Below are positions 1 to 5,139 of a DNA stretch of 7,728 nucleotides, piece after piece. The DNA comes from Dehalococcoidia bacterium (GTDB taxonomy: Bacteria > Chloroflexota > Dehalococcoidia > Dehalococcoidales > CSSed11-197). The DNA is taken from assembly GCA_003563865.1 (NCBI GenBank), contig PWTP01000103.1:1-7728 (forward strand), in the 5' to 3' direction. The position numbers and the translations under genes are program-made. Within the stretch, counting starts at the first letter, position 1, and each line of letters starts with the position of its first letter. The notes below the pieces were generated by a model that was not told the DNA's origin, did not search any database, and saw only the letters and a program-made list of their open reading frames with translations.

Positions 1-941
1 ATGTCCTGGCTAGCATTTGGATAAAAACGCTCAAGCCCTTTACGGCACAGTTCTTCCAGGTATTTAAGAGGTTTGTTGCCATCCGGAATATATATCTCGG
101 GAAGTTGCAGCCGGCCAAATTCGAGTTTAAGTTTGCACTTATCGGCGATTACACCGGTGTTTTCAATTGCCTCAGGTATATCTTGAAAAAGCTCGGCCAT
201 TTCCTCTGAGCTTTTCAGATAAAAACAATCGCCACCCATTCTCTTGCGTTTTTCATCATCGATAGTAGAGTTTGTACCGATGCACAGAAGTAATTCATGT
301 GGGCCTGAATCTTCGGGATGAATATAATGGACATCATTGGTAGCTACCACCGGAATGTCCAGTTCCCGCGCAAGCGGTATAAGCTCCTCGTTAATTTGCT
401 CAAGTTCAGGAAGCGGATGGCGTTGAACCTCAAAGTAAAAATCATTACCAAATACCTGTTTATACCAAAGGGCCGACTCCCGTGCTTCGGATAAACGTCC
501 ATTTAAAATAAGGCGGGGAATTTCGCCGGCAATACAGGCGGTTAAACATATCAGGCCTTCACTGTGTTTTTCCAGAATTTCTTTATCCAGACGGGGCTTA
601 TAATAAAAACCTTCCAGGTTGGCCAGGGTAACCAGCTTAATAAGATTTTTATAACCGGCCTTGTTTTTTGCAAGCAGCACAACGTGGTAGTTCTCCCGGT
701 CAGCACTACTGCGGCCATGCCGGCTATCAATTGCCATATAGGCCTCACAACCAATAATCGGTTTGATGCCGATATCTTTGGCCGCCTGGTAAAACTGGAT
801 TGCTCCGTAAAGGGTCCCATGATCCGTAATGGCAATAGAATCCATGCCGAGTTCTTTAGCGCGGTTTACAAGCTCGGGTATACGGCACATGCCATCAAGC
901 AGGCTGTATTCGGTATGGACATGAAGGTGGGTAAAACTCAC
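1..941 (-). CDS. dnaE: DNA polymerase III alpha subunit, N-terminal part (runs off left edge)
   Basis: Catalytic subunit of the replicative DNA polymerase. Only the first 313 complete codons lie in the window; the gene continues past base 1. The translation starts MSFTHLHVHTEYSLLDG and is a full PHP domain: the HxH pair (H7, H9), AITDHGTLYG with D40-H41, GCEAY with E66, YHVVLLAKN around H86, and TNDVHYIH with D203 and H205. These are the expected metal ligands, so the PHP site looks intact; in many bacteria this site has or had proofreading nuclease activity (family knowledge). The stretch after about residue 230 (DDEKRKRMGGDCFYLKS, then LPEIYIPDG) is typical of DnaE rather than Gram-positive PolC, which carries an inserted exonuclease. 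The start is the GTG at 941-939; the only earlier in-frame codons follow a TAG stop and contain no ATG. No Shine-Dalgarno is visible and an extended -10 sits directly upstream, suggesting a leaderless mRNA. Divergent from the DUF1461 gene. Confidence 0.96.
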   Translation of the reverse strand, partial: MSFTHLHVHTEYSLLDGMCRIPELVNRAKELGMDSIAITDHGTLYGAIQFYQAAKDIGIKPIIGCEAYMAIDSRHGRSSADRENYHVVLLAKNKAGYKNLIKLVTLANLEGFYYKPRLDKEILEKHSEGLICLTACIAGEIPRLILNGRLSEARESALWYKQVFGNDFYFEVQRHPLPELEQINEELIPLARELDIPVVATNDVHYIHPEDSGPHELLLCIGTNSTIDDEKRKRMGGDCFYLKSSEEMAELFQDIPEAIENTGVIADKCKLKLEFGRLQLPEIYIPDGNKPLKYLEELCRKGLERFYPNASQD

Positions 942-948
942 AATGGTA

Positions 949-957
949 ATTATAGCA
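949..957 (-). promoter_or_regulatory. Extended -10 promoter of dnaE
   Basis: Reading leftwards, TG at 957-956 and a perfect TATAAT at 954-949 form an extended -10 element. The best -35 at 17-bp spacing matches only 3 of 6 consensus bases, which an extended -10 can tolerate. Standard spacing puts transcription start at 942-941, that is, on the GTG start codon. The identical nonamer TGCTATAAT lies in front of rplY. Confidence 0.55.
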
Positions 958-1043
958 ATGCCCGGCTACTTTTATAAAGCCCGCTCCTAATACTAATGCC
1001 AAACTTTTTATGGCCGGGTAGTGTAAAATAGTACTTGAGTAAA

Positions 1044-1733
1044 ATGAAGAGATCTTTATTTACAATATCACACATCCTGTTCATTATCAGTCTGCCGCTG
1101 TTGTTTATTTCTCTCAGCCTGACGGTGGCGTTTAATTGCCAGCCGCTTTATAGTTACGGCTTTGACAAATACGGCGTAGAAGAAACTACCGGCCTTGAAC
1201 GCTCTGAACTTGATTTGGCCAGCCGCGAGCTTATCAGTTACTTTAATTCAGGTGAAGAACTGATAGATATTGTGGTAACCAAAAATGGTGAACCATTTGA
1301 GCTTTTTAATGAGCGGGAAGTATTGCACCTGAAAGATGTCAAAGACCTGGTGAAGCTCAATTACACTGTATTGTTATTCACCGGCCTGTATATTCTGGGT
1401 TTCAGCGCGGTATTTTTGACCCGGCGGACACATGAATGGCAAAATCTGTTAAAAAACGCAATATACGGCAGCATGCTTACTATTTTGATAATTGGAGTTC
1501 TGGGTTTAACTGCCCTGGTAGATTTTAATTGGCTATTCCTGCAATTCCACCTGATAAGTTTTGCCAATGACCTGTGGTTGCTCAACCCGGCAACAGATTA
1601 CCTGATAATGATGTTTCCTCAAGGATTCTGGTTTGATGCAACCTTTTTGTGTGCTATCATGGCAATATCCTTGGCAGTGATTACCTGGGGAATTGCTTGC
1701 GCTGTCGTACGAAAAGCAAAAAAGGTTAAGTAA
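1044..1733 (+). CDS. TIGR01906/DUF1461 family integral membrane protein
   Basis: A 229-residue membrane protein of unknown function. Hydrophobic segments fall at about residues 8-29, 108-126, 139-158 and 199-222, with a roughly 75-residue extracytoplasmic-looking section between the first two. Recognisable family features are FNEREVLHLKDVK (88-100) before the second span and FHLISFANDLWLL (168-180) between spans three and four, followed by a TDYLIMMFP segment. The C-terminus is basic (RKAKKVK), as expected for a cytoplasmic tail. I place the start at ATG 1044; an in-frame TTG at 1035 would add three residues, and neither has a good Shine-Dalgarno (only GAG at 1037-1039). A TAAAAT hexamer at 1024-1029 could be the -10. 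It is divergent from dnaE and 93 bases upstream of the COG2426 gene on the same strand. I can name the family from its motifs but not its biochemical role. Confidence 0.85.
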   Translation: MKRSLFTISHILFIISLPLLFISLSLTVAFNCQPLYSYGFDKYGVEETTGLERSELDLASRELISYFNSGEELIDIVVTKNGEPFELFNEREVLHLKDVKDLVKLNYTVLLFTGLYILGFSAVFLTRRTHEWQNLLKNAIYGSMLTILIIGVLGLTALVDFNWLFLQFHLISFANDLWLLNPATDYLIMMFPQGFWFDATFLCAIMAISLAVITWGIACAVVRKAKKVK

Positions 1734-1783
1734 CACTAATAGTCTTTTCCGGCAACCTGGGGCATTTCCACAAACTATAGATC

Positions 1784-1811
1784 TTGTAAAACTCAATTAT
1801 CGGGTTAATAT
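1784..1811 (+). promoter_or_regulatory. Candidate promoter of the small multidrug export-like gene
   Basis: TTGTAA at 1784-1789 and TAATAT at 1806-1811 are separated by 16 bp; each matches 4 of 6 consensus bases. Predicted start near 1818 leaves a leader of about 9 nt. The 93-base gap to the previous stop has no hairpin with a T-run, so read-through from the upstream gene is equally possible. Confidence 0.3.
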
Positions 1812-1826
1812 TCAAGTAGTTGAAAT

Positions 1827-2273
1827 ATGATAGAGTACATCGGAAAGGCTGCAGCAGTATGGTTCATTGGATTCTTTCCATACTTTGAAGTATACCTGGC
1901 CGTACCTGCAGCTATTGCCATGGGAATGGACTATCCGTCTGCTGTCATATGGTCGACATTGGGTAACTTTACCGCCATTCCACTGGTTATCTACCTGCAC
2001 CGTCAATTGGAACGGGTAAAATGGATCGGCCGCTGGCTGGAAAAGCTGAGGCTGCGCCCCCTGGGCCGTTTGGGCTATTTTGCAAAGGCATATAGTAATC
2101 TGTTTGTGCTACTGGCAACACCCGTGGTTGGAGCCTGGGTAGTGGCTGCTATAGCCAGAGTGCTTGACGTGACTCCGGGCCGGCTTTTGGCTTACTCTTT
2201 TATAAGCATTTTACTGTATGCCGTTGCCACTTCATTAATGGTCAATCTGGGGATAAGGTTGATATTTGGTTAA
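1827..2273 (+). CDS. Small multidrug export-like membrane protein (COG2426, Sm_multidrug_ex)
   Basis: A 148-residue membrane protein. The N-terminal span contains FFPYFEVYLAVPAAIAMGMD (17-36), matching the family pattern of P, E and a VP-A/G motif before a second span with a TLGN turn (44-47). A basic cytoplasmic-looking loop follows (59-81, many R and K), then ATPVVGAWVVAAIARVLDV (97-115) and a final span at about 122-147. Length and layout fit the COG2426 family, which is named for small multidrug export but for which transport has little direct support; the family also shows distant resemblance to DedA-like proteins. The start is ATG 1827; the Shine-Dalgarno is weak. Probably co-directional with, and perhaps co-transcribed with, the DUF1461 gene. 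Drug export should be treated as a family label, not a proven function. Confidence 0.8.
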   Translation: MIEYIGKAAAVWFIGFFPYFEVYLAVPAAIAMGMDYPSAVIWSTLGNFTAIPLVIYLHRQLERVKWIGRWLEKLRLRPLGRLGYFAKAYSNLFVLLATPVVGAWVVAAIARVLDVTPGRLLAYSFISILLYAVATSLMVNLGIRLIFG

Positions 2274-2281
2274 AGGTAACC

Positions 2282-2325
2282 ATATAAAAACAACTGCCCG
2301 CCCGGTTTTTAACCGATAGCGGGCA
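2282..2325 (-). terminator. Rho-independent terminator of rplY
   Basis: A two-part stem: 7 bp outer arms at 2295-2301 and 2319-2325 (TGCCCGC/GCGGGCA) and a 5 bp inner stem 2303-2307/2311-2315 (CGGTT/AACCG) with a TTT loop, joined by a 1/3-base internal loop. On the minus strand it is followed within a few bases by TTTTT (2290-2286), as expected for rplY. On the plus strand only TTTT appears about 8 bases later (2333-2336), so it may also weakly end the convergent COG2426 transcript. Confidence 0.75.
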
Positions 2326-2334
2326 ATTAGTGTT

Positions 2335-2350
2335 TTGAGTAAAAACTCAA
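2335..2350. other. Second small hairpin in the convergent gap
   Basis: TTGAGT (2335-2340) and ACTCAA (2345-2350) pair perfectly around a 4-base A/T loop, between the rplY stop and the main terminator. No T-run follows closely on the plus strand. It may support termination or protect a 3' end; the stem is short and A/T-rich. Confidence 0.35.
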
Positions 2351-2356
2351 GCCATA

Positions 2357-3016
2357 TTATTCTTCAGAAGCAGGTTCTTCAGTGGCCTTTTCAGGCATTT
2401 CGGCTTCTTCTCCGGCTACCGCTTCAAGCTCTTCTTCCTCTTCTACTTCTTCTTCAACCCTGGCAGCATGAGCAACCCGTACAATCATGTAATCCCCGGG
2501 GGTAACAAAAGTTATACCTTCACCCGGATCCAGATCACCAACAGTAATAGACTGGCCGGCTTCTTCCAGGCCACTAATATCAACTTCAATACTGGATGGC
2601 AATTTATCCGGCAGGCACTCTATAGTCAGCTCGTTCATCTGCTGGTCGAGGAAATTTTCTTTGATATCGAGTGCCGGGGCATGTCCCTTGATTACCAGCG
2701 GAATATCGGCTGTCATTTTTTCAGTCATCTTAACCTGGTAAAAATCAACGTGAATCAGGCTCTGAATAATGGGGTGGTGGCTCACGTTTTTAATAATAAC
2801 GCTGCGTTTTTTCTTCTCGCCTTCAACATCCAGCATTATTATACGTGAGGTACCGCCCTTTATGATTTTTTCAAGATCTGTTGCCTGGCATTCTACTGCC
2901 ATTGATTCAATGCCATGCCCGAAAACATTAGCCGGCACAACCCCTTGCCTTCGCAGGAACCTGGTTTTCTTGCCAAAAAGGCTCCTTTTTTTGGACTTCA
3001 AAATAGTCTTGGTCAT
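2357..3016 (-). CDS. rplY: 50S ribosomal protein bL25/Ctc, long form
   Basis: Binds 5S rRNA in the large ribosomal subunit; long forms are also known as TL5 or general stress protein Ctc. The 219 residues divide into the N-terminal L25 beta-barrel (about 1-95, with LRRQGVVPANVFGHG at 21-35 and the signature HVDFYQV at 89-95), the TL5-type C-terminal domain (about 100-185, with NELTIECLPDKLPSSIEVD at 128-146) and a strongly acidic tail (187-219, mostly glutamate). Start ATG 3016 has a good Shine-Dalgarno, AAGGAG at 3031-3026, nine bases away. The promoter is the extended -10 at 3058-3066. Transcription ends at the hairpin at 2295-2325. It stands alone here; in many Firmicutes it is beside pth or prs, which are not seen. 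Confidence 0.96.
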   Translation of the reverse strand: MTKTILKSKKRSLFGKKTRFLRRQGVVPANVFGHGIESMAVECQATDLEKIIKGGTSRIIMLDVEGEKKKRSVIIKNVSHHPIIQSLIHVDFYQVKMTEKMTADIPLVIKGHAPALDIKENFLDQQMNELTIECLPDKLPSSIEVDISGLEEAGQSITVGDLDPGEGITFVTPGDYMIVRVAHAARVEEEVEEEEELEAVAGEEAEMPEKATEEPASEE

Positions 3017-3057
3017 TCACTAATTCTCCTTGATGTGTTTTTAACAAGTGTTTCAAA

Positions 3058-3066
3058 ATTATAGCA
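3058..3066 (-). promoter_or_regulatory. Extended -10 promoter of rplY
   Basis: Reading leftwards, TG (3066-3065), one spacer base and TATAAT (3063-3058) make an extended -10 identical to that of dnaE. No convincing -35 is visible at 16-18 bp. Predicted start is the A at about 3051, giving a 35-nt leader that contains the Shine-Dalgarno. Confidence 0.55.
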
Positions 3067-3170
3067 TCATAAAGGTTTACGTGCACCCGTAATTGTATTT
3101 TTCAGCTAACTTCCATTGCTCCCTGTCGTTATATTATGTAGAAAAATATAGAGTAAAGGGTGCAAAAACA

Positions 3171-3323
3171 ATGCAAAAGCAAACCGTTAAAATACGTAAC
3201 AACCGCCAATATACTGAGAATGAAAACCGTGTAATTGACTGGCCATTGACATTGGCTATTGCCGGAGCATTTTGTCTGGCTGTTATCTTAATTTGGGGTA
3301 TTGCCAGTGCTATTGGAGTATAG
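3171..3323 (+). CDS. Small single-span membrane protein, 50 residues
   Basis: Starts at ATG 3171 with AAAGGG at 3155-3160 as a possible Shine-Dalgarno about ten bases away. The first 24 residues are polar and basic (several K, R, N, Q), followed by one hydrophobic helix, about residues 25-48 (LTLAIAGAFCLAVILIW), and an immediate C-terminus. This suggests a type II single-span protein with a cytoplasmic N-terminal tail. Hexamers TATATT/TATTAT at 3130-3137 could be the -10, with no clear -35. I do not recognise the family. An in-frame extension back to 3093 exists with a non-ATG start but begins before the likely promoter. The stop lies one base from the stop of the convergent 87-residue gene. 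A real gene is likely because start, ribosome site and a clean helix agree, but the ORF is short. Confidence 0.6.
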   Translation: MQKQTVKIRNNRQYTENENRVIDWPLTLAIAGAFCLAVILIWGIASAIGV

Positions 3324-3324
3324 G

Positions 3325-3588
3325 CTACTCTATTACAGACCTTAACTCATCTTCATGTGCAACTAATTCTCGTTCATCTCCGCTGGCAAGCCGTACAGTG
3401 TAAACATAAAATATCTGGCGGCGGTCCGGGCTGTAGATATAATAATAATCCTGCACTGTCGCCGTTTTACCTGCAAAAGGTTCAATGGCAGCATCTCTGG
3501 GAGTCTTGCTTCCCCCGGCAGCCGGGTGCACAACAACCCGCTGCCCGGTAATAAATTTCGGTGGCCTTTTGTTATCAACCTGTGCCAT
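3325..3588 (-). CDS. Unrecognised 87-residue soluble protein
   Basis: No family is recognised. The protein begins MAQVDNKRPPKFITGQRVVV and alternates short hydrophobic strands with glycine or charged turns (GQRVVVHP, GKTATVQDYYYIY, QIFYVYTVRLASGDERELV), ending in HEDELRSVIE. The pattern suggests a small all-beta, SH3-like or KOW-like barrel; this is inference from composition. There is no signal peptide or membrane span. I choose ATG 3588. A TTG at 3597 would add three residues but overlaps the -10 of a near-consensus promoter, so it would not be transcribed. There is essentially no 5' leader. Convergent with the 50-residue membrane protein, with one base between stops, and just inside the left end of the insertion sequence. 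Confidence 0.75.
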   Translation of the reverse strand: MAQVDNKRPPKFITGQRVVVHPAAGGSKTPRDAAIEPFAGKTATVQDYYYIYSPDRRQIFYVYTVRLASGDERELVAHEDELRSVIE

Positions 3589-3596
3589 AAGACTCA

Positions 3597-3625
3597 ATAA
3601 TAGTCACAAACAGGCCAGTTGTCAA
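3597..3625 (-). promoter_or_regulatory. Near-consensus sigma-70-type promoter of the 87-residue gene
   Basis: Reading leftwards, a perfect TTGACA (3625-3620), a 17-bp spacer and TATTAT (3602-3597, 5 of 6). Start is predicted at 3590-3588, on or 2 nt before ATG 3588. The insertion sequence begins only 17 bases upstream of the -35. Confidence 0.75.
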
Positions 3626-3641
3626 TACAATTAATGCGGTT

Positions 3642-3668
3642 TGTTAAATAAAATTCAAAAGTGAACCG
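3642..3668 (+). repeat. Left terminal inverted repeat of the IS
   Basis: 27 bases beginning TGTTAAAT and ending with TTCAAAAGTGAAC plus CG. It aligns without gaps to the reverse complement of 5007-5033, with mismatches at positions 6, 7, 8, 12 and 26. Confidence 0.85.
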
Positions 3669-3710
3669 TATAAAGCTGAAAAGTGAACCGATAAAGGTTT
3701 AAAAGTGAAC
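3657..3710 (+). repeat. Three direct AAAAGTGAAC repeats, 22-bp period, left IS end
   Basis: Exact 10-base copies at 3657-3666, 3679-3688 and 3701-3710, each 22 bp from the next, about two helical turns. They lie between the left end and the transposase start, so they are probable transposase binding sites and could also act as an operator for the transposase gene (inference). Confidence 0.8.
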
Positions 3711-3743
3711 TCTGCTACATTTCCCTAAAAAAGGAGTTGGGAC

Positions 3744-4997
3744 ATGGAGCAGATACACAAGCGATTCACCCCTGAGCAGGTGAAGTTATTGTTGAAGGCA
3801 TACTGCCAGGGCACATTAGATAGACCGACAATTGAGGAAGTTTTAGGTATTGGCAAAACGAGATTCTTTGCCTTGCTTGGGCAGTACCGGTGTGATCCGG
3901 ACAGCTTTTCTGTCGACTATGCAAGGGAGAGTCACCCCAGGCTCACAGCTCACGTTGAAGCAGAGATCAAGCAAGAACTGATACTGGAGAAAAGTCTGGT
4001 TGATGACCCTGCCCTGCCCATTACCAGCTACAACTATGCAGCCATCAGGGACCGCTTGATCAAACGGGATATCAGGGTATCATCGCCCACCATCATCGCC
4101 CGGGCAAAGAGCCTGGGTTGCCACCAGCCCAAACCGAGAAAGAAAGCCCATGACCGAGAGGTAATTACCACCGCTGCCGGGGCTTTAATACAGCATGACG
4201 CATCTCACCATCGCTGGTCGCCATATGCCGGTAGCAAGTGGGTTTTAATTACCTCTATAGATGACTTTAGCCGTAAGCTCCTTTATGCTGAGTTCCTTGA
4301 ACAAGAAACCACCTGGGCCCACATCAAGGCAGCTGAGAGCGTGATGATTGCCTACGGAATTCCCCTGCGCTACTACGTGGACTCTCTAAGGGTATTCCGC
4401 TTTGTTCAGGGCAGAGACAGCGTCTGGAGAAAGCACGTTCTTCAAACAGATGAGGCCGACCCTCAGTGGCGCCAGGTGATGAGATGCCTGGGAGTAGACG
4501 TATCCTATGCACTGTCACCGGCAGCCAAAGGTAAGGTCGAAAGGCCATACCGCTGGTTACAGGACCGGATTGTCAGGACCTGCGCTATCGAGAAGCTGGC
4601 TACCATTGACGAAGTTCGCCCTGTTTTAAAGGATGAGCTGGACCGCTACAACAACCACCAGGTTCACTCCACTACCGGAGAAGTGCCGGGTATTCGCTTT
4701 GACAAGGCCGTCAAAGATGGAAACAGCCTGTTCAGGCCCTTTGCCCTTCCCGAACCCTTTACATCCACCAAGGATGTGTTCTGCTTACGCGAGAAACGCA
4801 TGGTCAATGGTTACCGGAAGATATCTCTATTCAACCATGATATTCCGGTTCCATATGTGCCTCTTAGAGAGGAGGTTGAGGTTCATCTAACCCCTGATGT
4901 GGCAAGAGATGCATTAGAGGTAAGAATATGGCATAACAACCGGATGGTGCAATCTGTTGCCTATCCATTAAAGGGGTTCCCGAGAGTTCACTTTTGA
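3744..4997 (+). CDS. DDE transposase, IS481-like
   Basis: Cuts and joins the IS ends. The 417-residue protein has an N-terminal DNA-binding part with helix-turn-helix character (about 8-46, with TIEEVLGIGKTRFFALLGQY), a second helical region to about 125 (SYNYAAIRDRLIKRDIRVSSPTI), then an RNase H-fold rve core. The catalytic triad is visible: D152 in IQHDASHHRW, D213 in YYVDSLRVF and E266 in SPAAKGKVERPYRWLQDR. The D-to-E gap of 52 is longer than the usual 35 or so because of an insert at about 220-245 (RDSVWRKHVLQTDEADPQWR). After the core come YNNHQVHSTTGEVPGIRF (302-319) and a C-terminal beta domain. Start ATG 3744 follows AAGGAG (3731-3736) by seven bases. No frameshift or stop, so the enzyme looks functional. 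Confidence 0.93.
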   Translation: MEQIHKRFTPEQVKLLLKAYCQGTLDRPTIEEVLGIGKTRFFALLGQYRCDPDSFSVDYARESHPRLTAHVEAEIKQELILEKSLVDDPALPITSYNYAAIRDRLIKRDIRVSSPTIIARAKSLGCHQPKPRKKAHDREVITTAAGALIQHDASHHRWSPYAGSKWVLITSIDDFSRKLLYAEFLEQETTWAHIKAAESVMIAYGIPLRYYVDSLRVFRFVQGRDSVWRKHVLQTDEADPQWRQVMRCLGVDVSYALSPAAKGKVERPYRWLQDRIVRTCAIEKLATIDEVRPVLKDELDRYNNHQVHSTTGEVPGIRFDKAVKDGNSLFRPFALPEPFTSTKDVFCLREKRMVNGYRKISLFNHDIPVPYVPLREEVEVHLTPDVARDALEVRIWHNNRMVQSVAYPLKGFPRVHF

Positions 4998-5018
4998 ATT
5001 TTACAGCAGTTCACTTTT
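4986..5018 (-). repeat. Two inverted copies of the same motif, right IS end
   Basis: GTTCACTTTT, the reverse complement of AAAAGTGAAC, at 4986-4995 and 5009-5018, 23 bp apart. The inner copy lies inside the transposase gene and encodes its last residues V-H-F and the first base of the stop. Confidence 0.8.
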
Positions 5019-5033
5019 GAACTTTTCCTAACA
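5007..5033 (-). repeat. Right terminal inverted repeat of the IS
   Basis: Reverse complement begins TGTTAGGA and contains the same 13-base block TTCAAAAGTGAAC at the same distance from the end as on the left. Confidence 0.85.
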
Positions 5034-5068
5034 TAAAAAAATAAGAGTTTATTGCCGGACATCTCATT

Positions 5069-5097
5069 TTGCCAATGAAGAAAAGGTGGGCTAGACT
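5069..5097 (+). promoter_or_regulatory. Candidate promoter of the glycosyltransferase gene
   Basis: TTGCCA (5069-5074, 5 of 6) and TAGACT (5092-5097, 4 of 6) are 17 bp apart, 36 bases beyond the right IS end. Start is predicted near 5104, giving a leader of about 36 nt. The IS therefore appears not to supply or disrupt this promoter. Confidence 0.4.
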
Positions 5098-5139
5098 ATA
5101 GACTGTTATCTCGTTGCTTTTTGTGCAGAGTATTTTGTT

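Larger units (their letters stand above)
3642..5033 (+). mobile_element. IS481-like insertion sequence, 1392 bp, complete
   Basis: The ends are TGTTA at 3642 and TAACA at 5033, the TGT...ACA termini expected for IS481-type elements. Terminal 27 bases are inverted repeats matching at 22 positions with no gaps. The single gene is an uninterrupted 417-codon DDE transposase, so the copy may be active. Ends carry extra internal motif copies (three left, two right). I see no target-site duplication: bases before 3642 end GCGGTT and those after 5033 begin TAAAAA. It sits between the promoter of the 87-residue gene and the glycosyltransferase gene and breaks no recognisable ORF. IS481 is my best family call; an IS1202-like/ISNCY placement is possible given the protein length. 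Confidence 0.85.

Noticed and set aside
564..977. 137-codon plus-strand ORF in the first kilobase
   Set aside because: It is antisense to dnaE, whose protein sequence is unmistakable over this stretch.
2468..2848. 126-codon plus-strand ORF
   Set aside because: Antisense to rplY, with no ribosome site and no sensible protein features.
3093..3170. Longer 76-codon version of the small membrane protein
   Set aside because: It needs a non-ATG start without a ribosome site and would begin upstream of the likely -10. ATG 3171 is better supported.
3657..3710. Regularly spaced short repeats resembling a CRISPR array
   Set aside because: Repeats are only 10 bp with 12-bp spacers, three copies, and recur inverted at the other IS end. 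They are IS end motifs.
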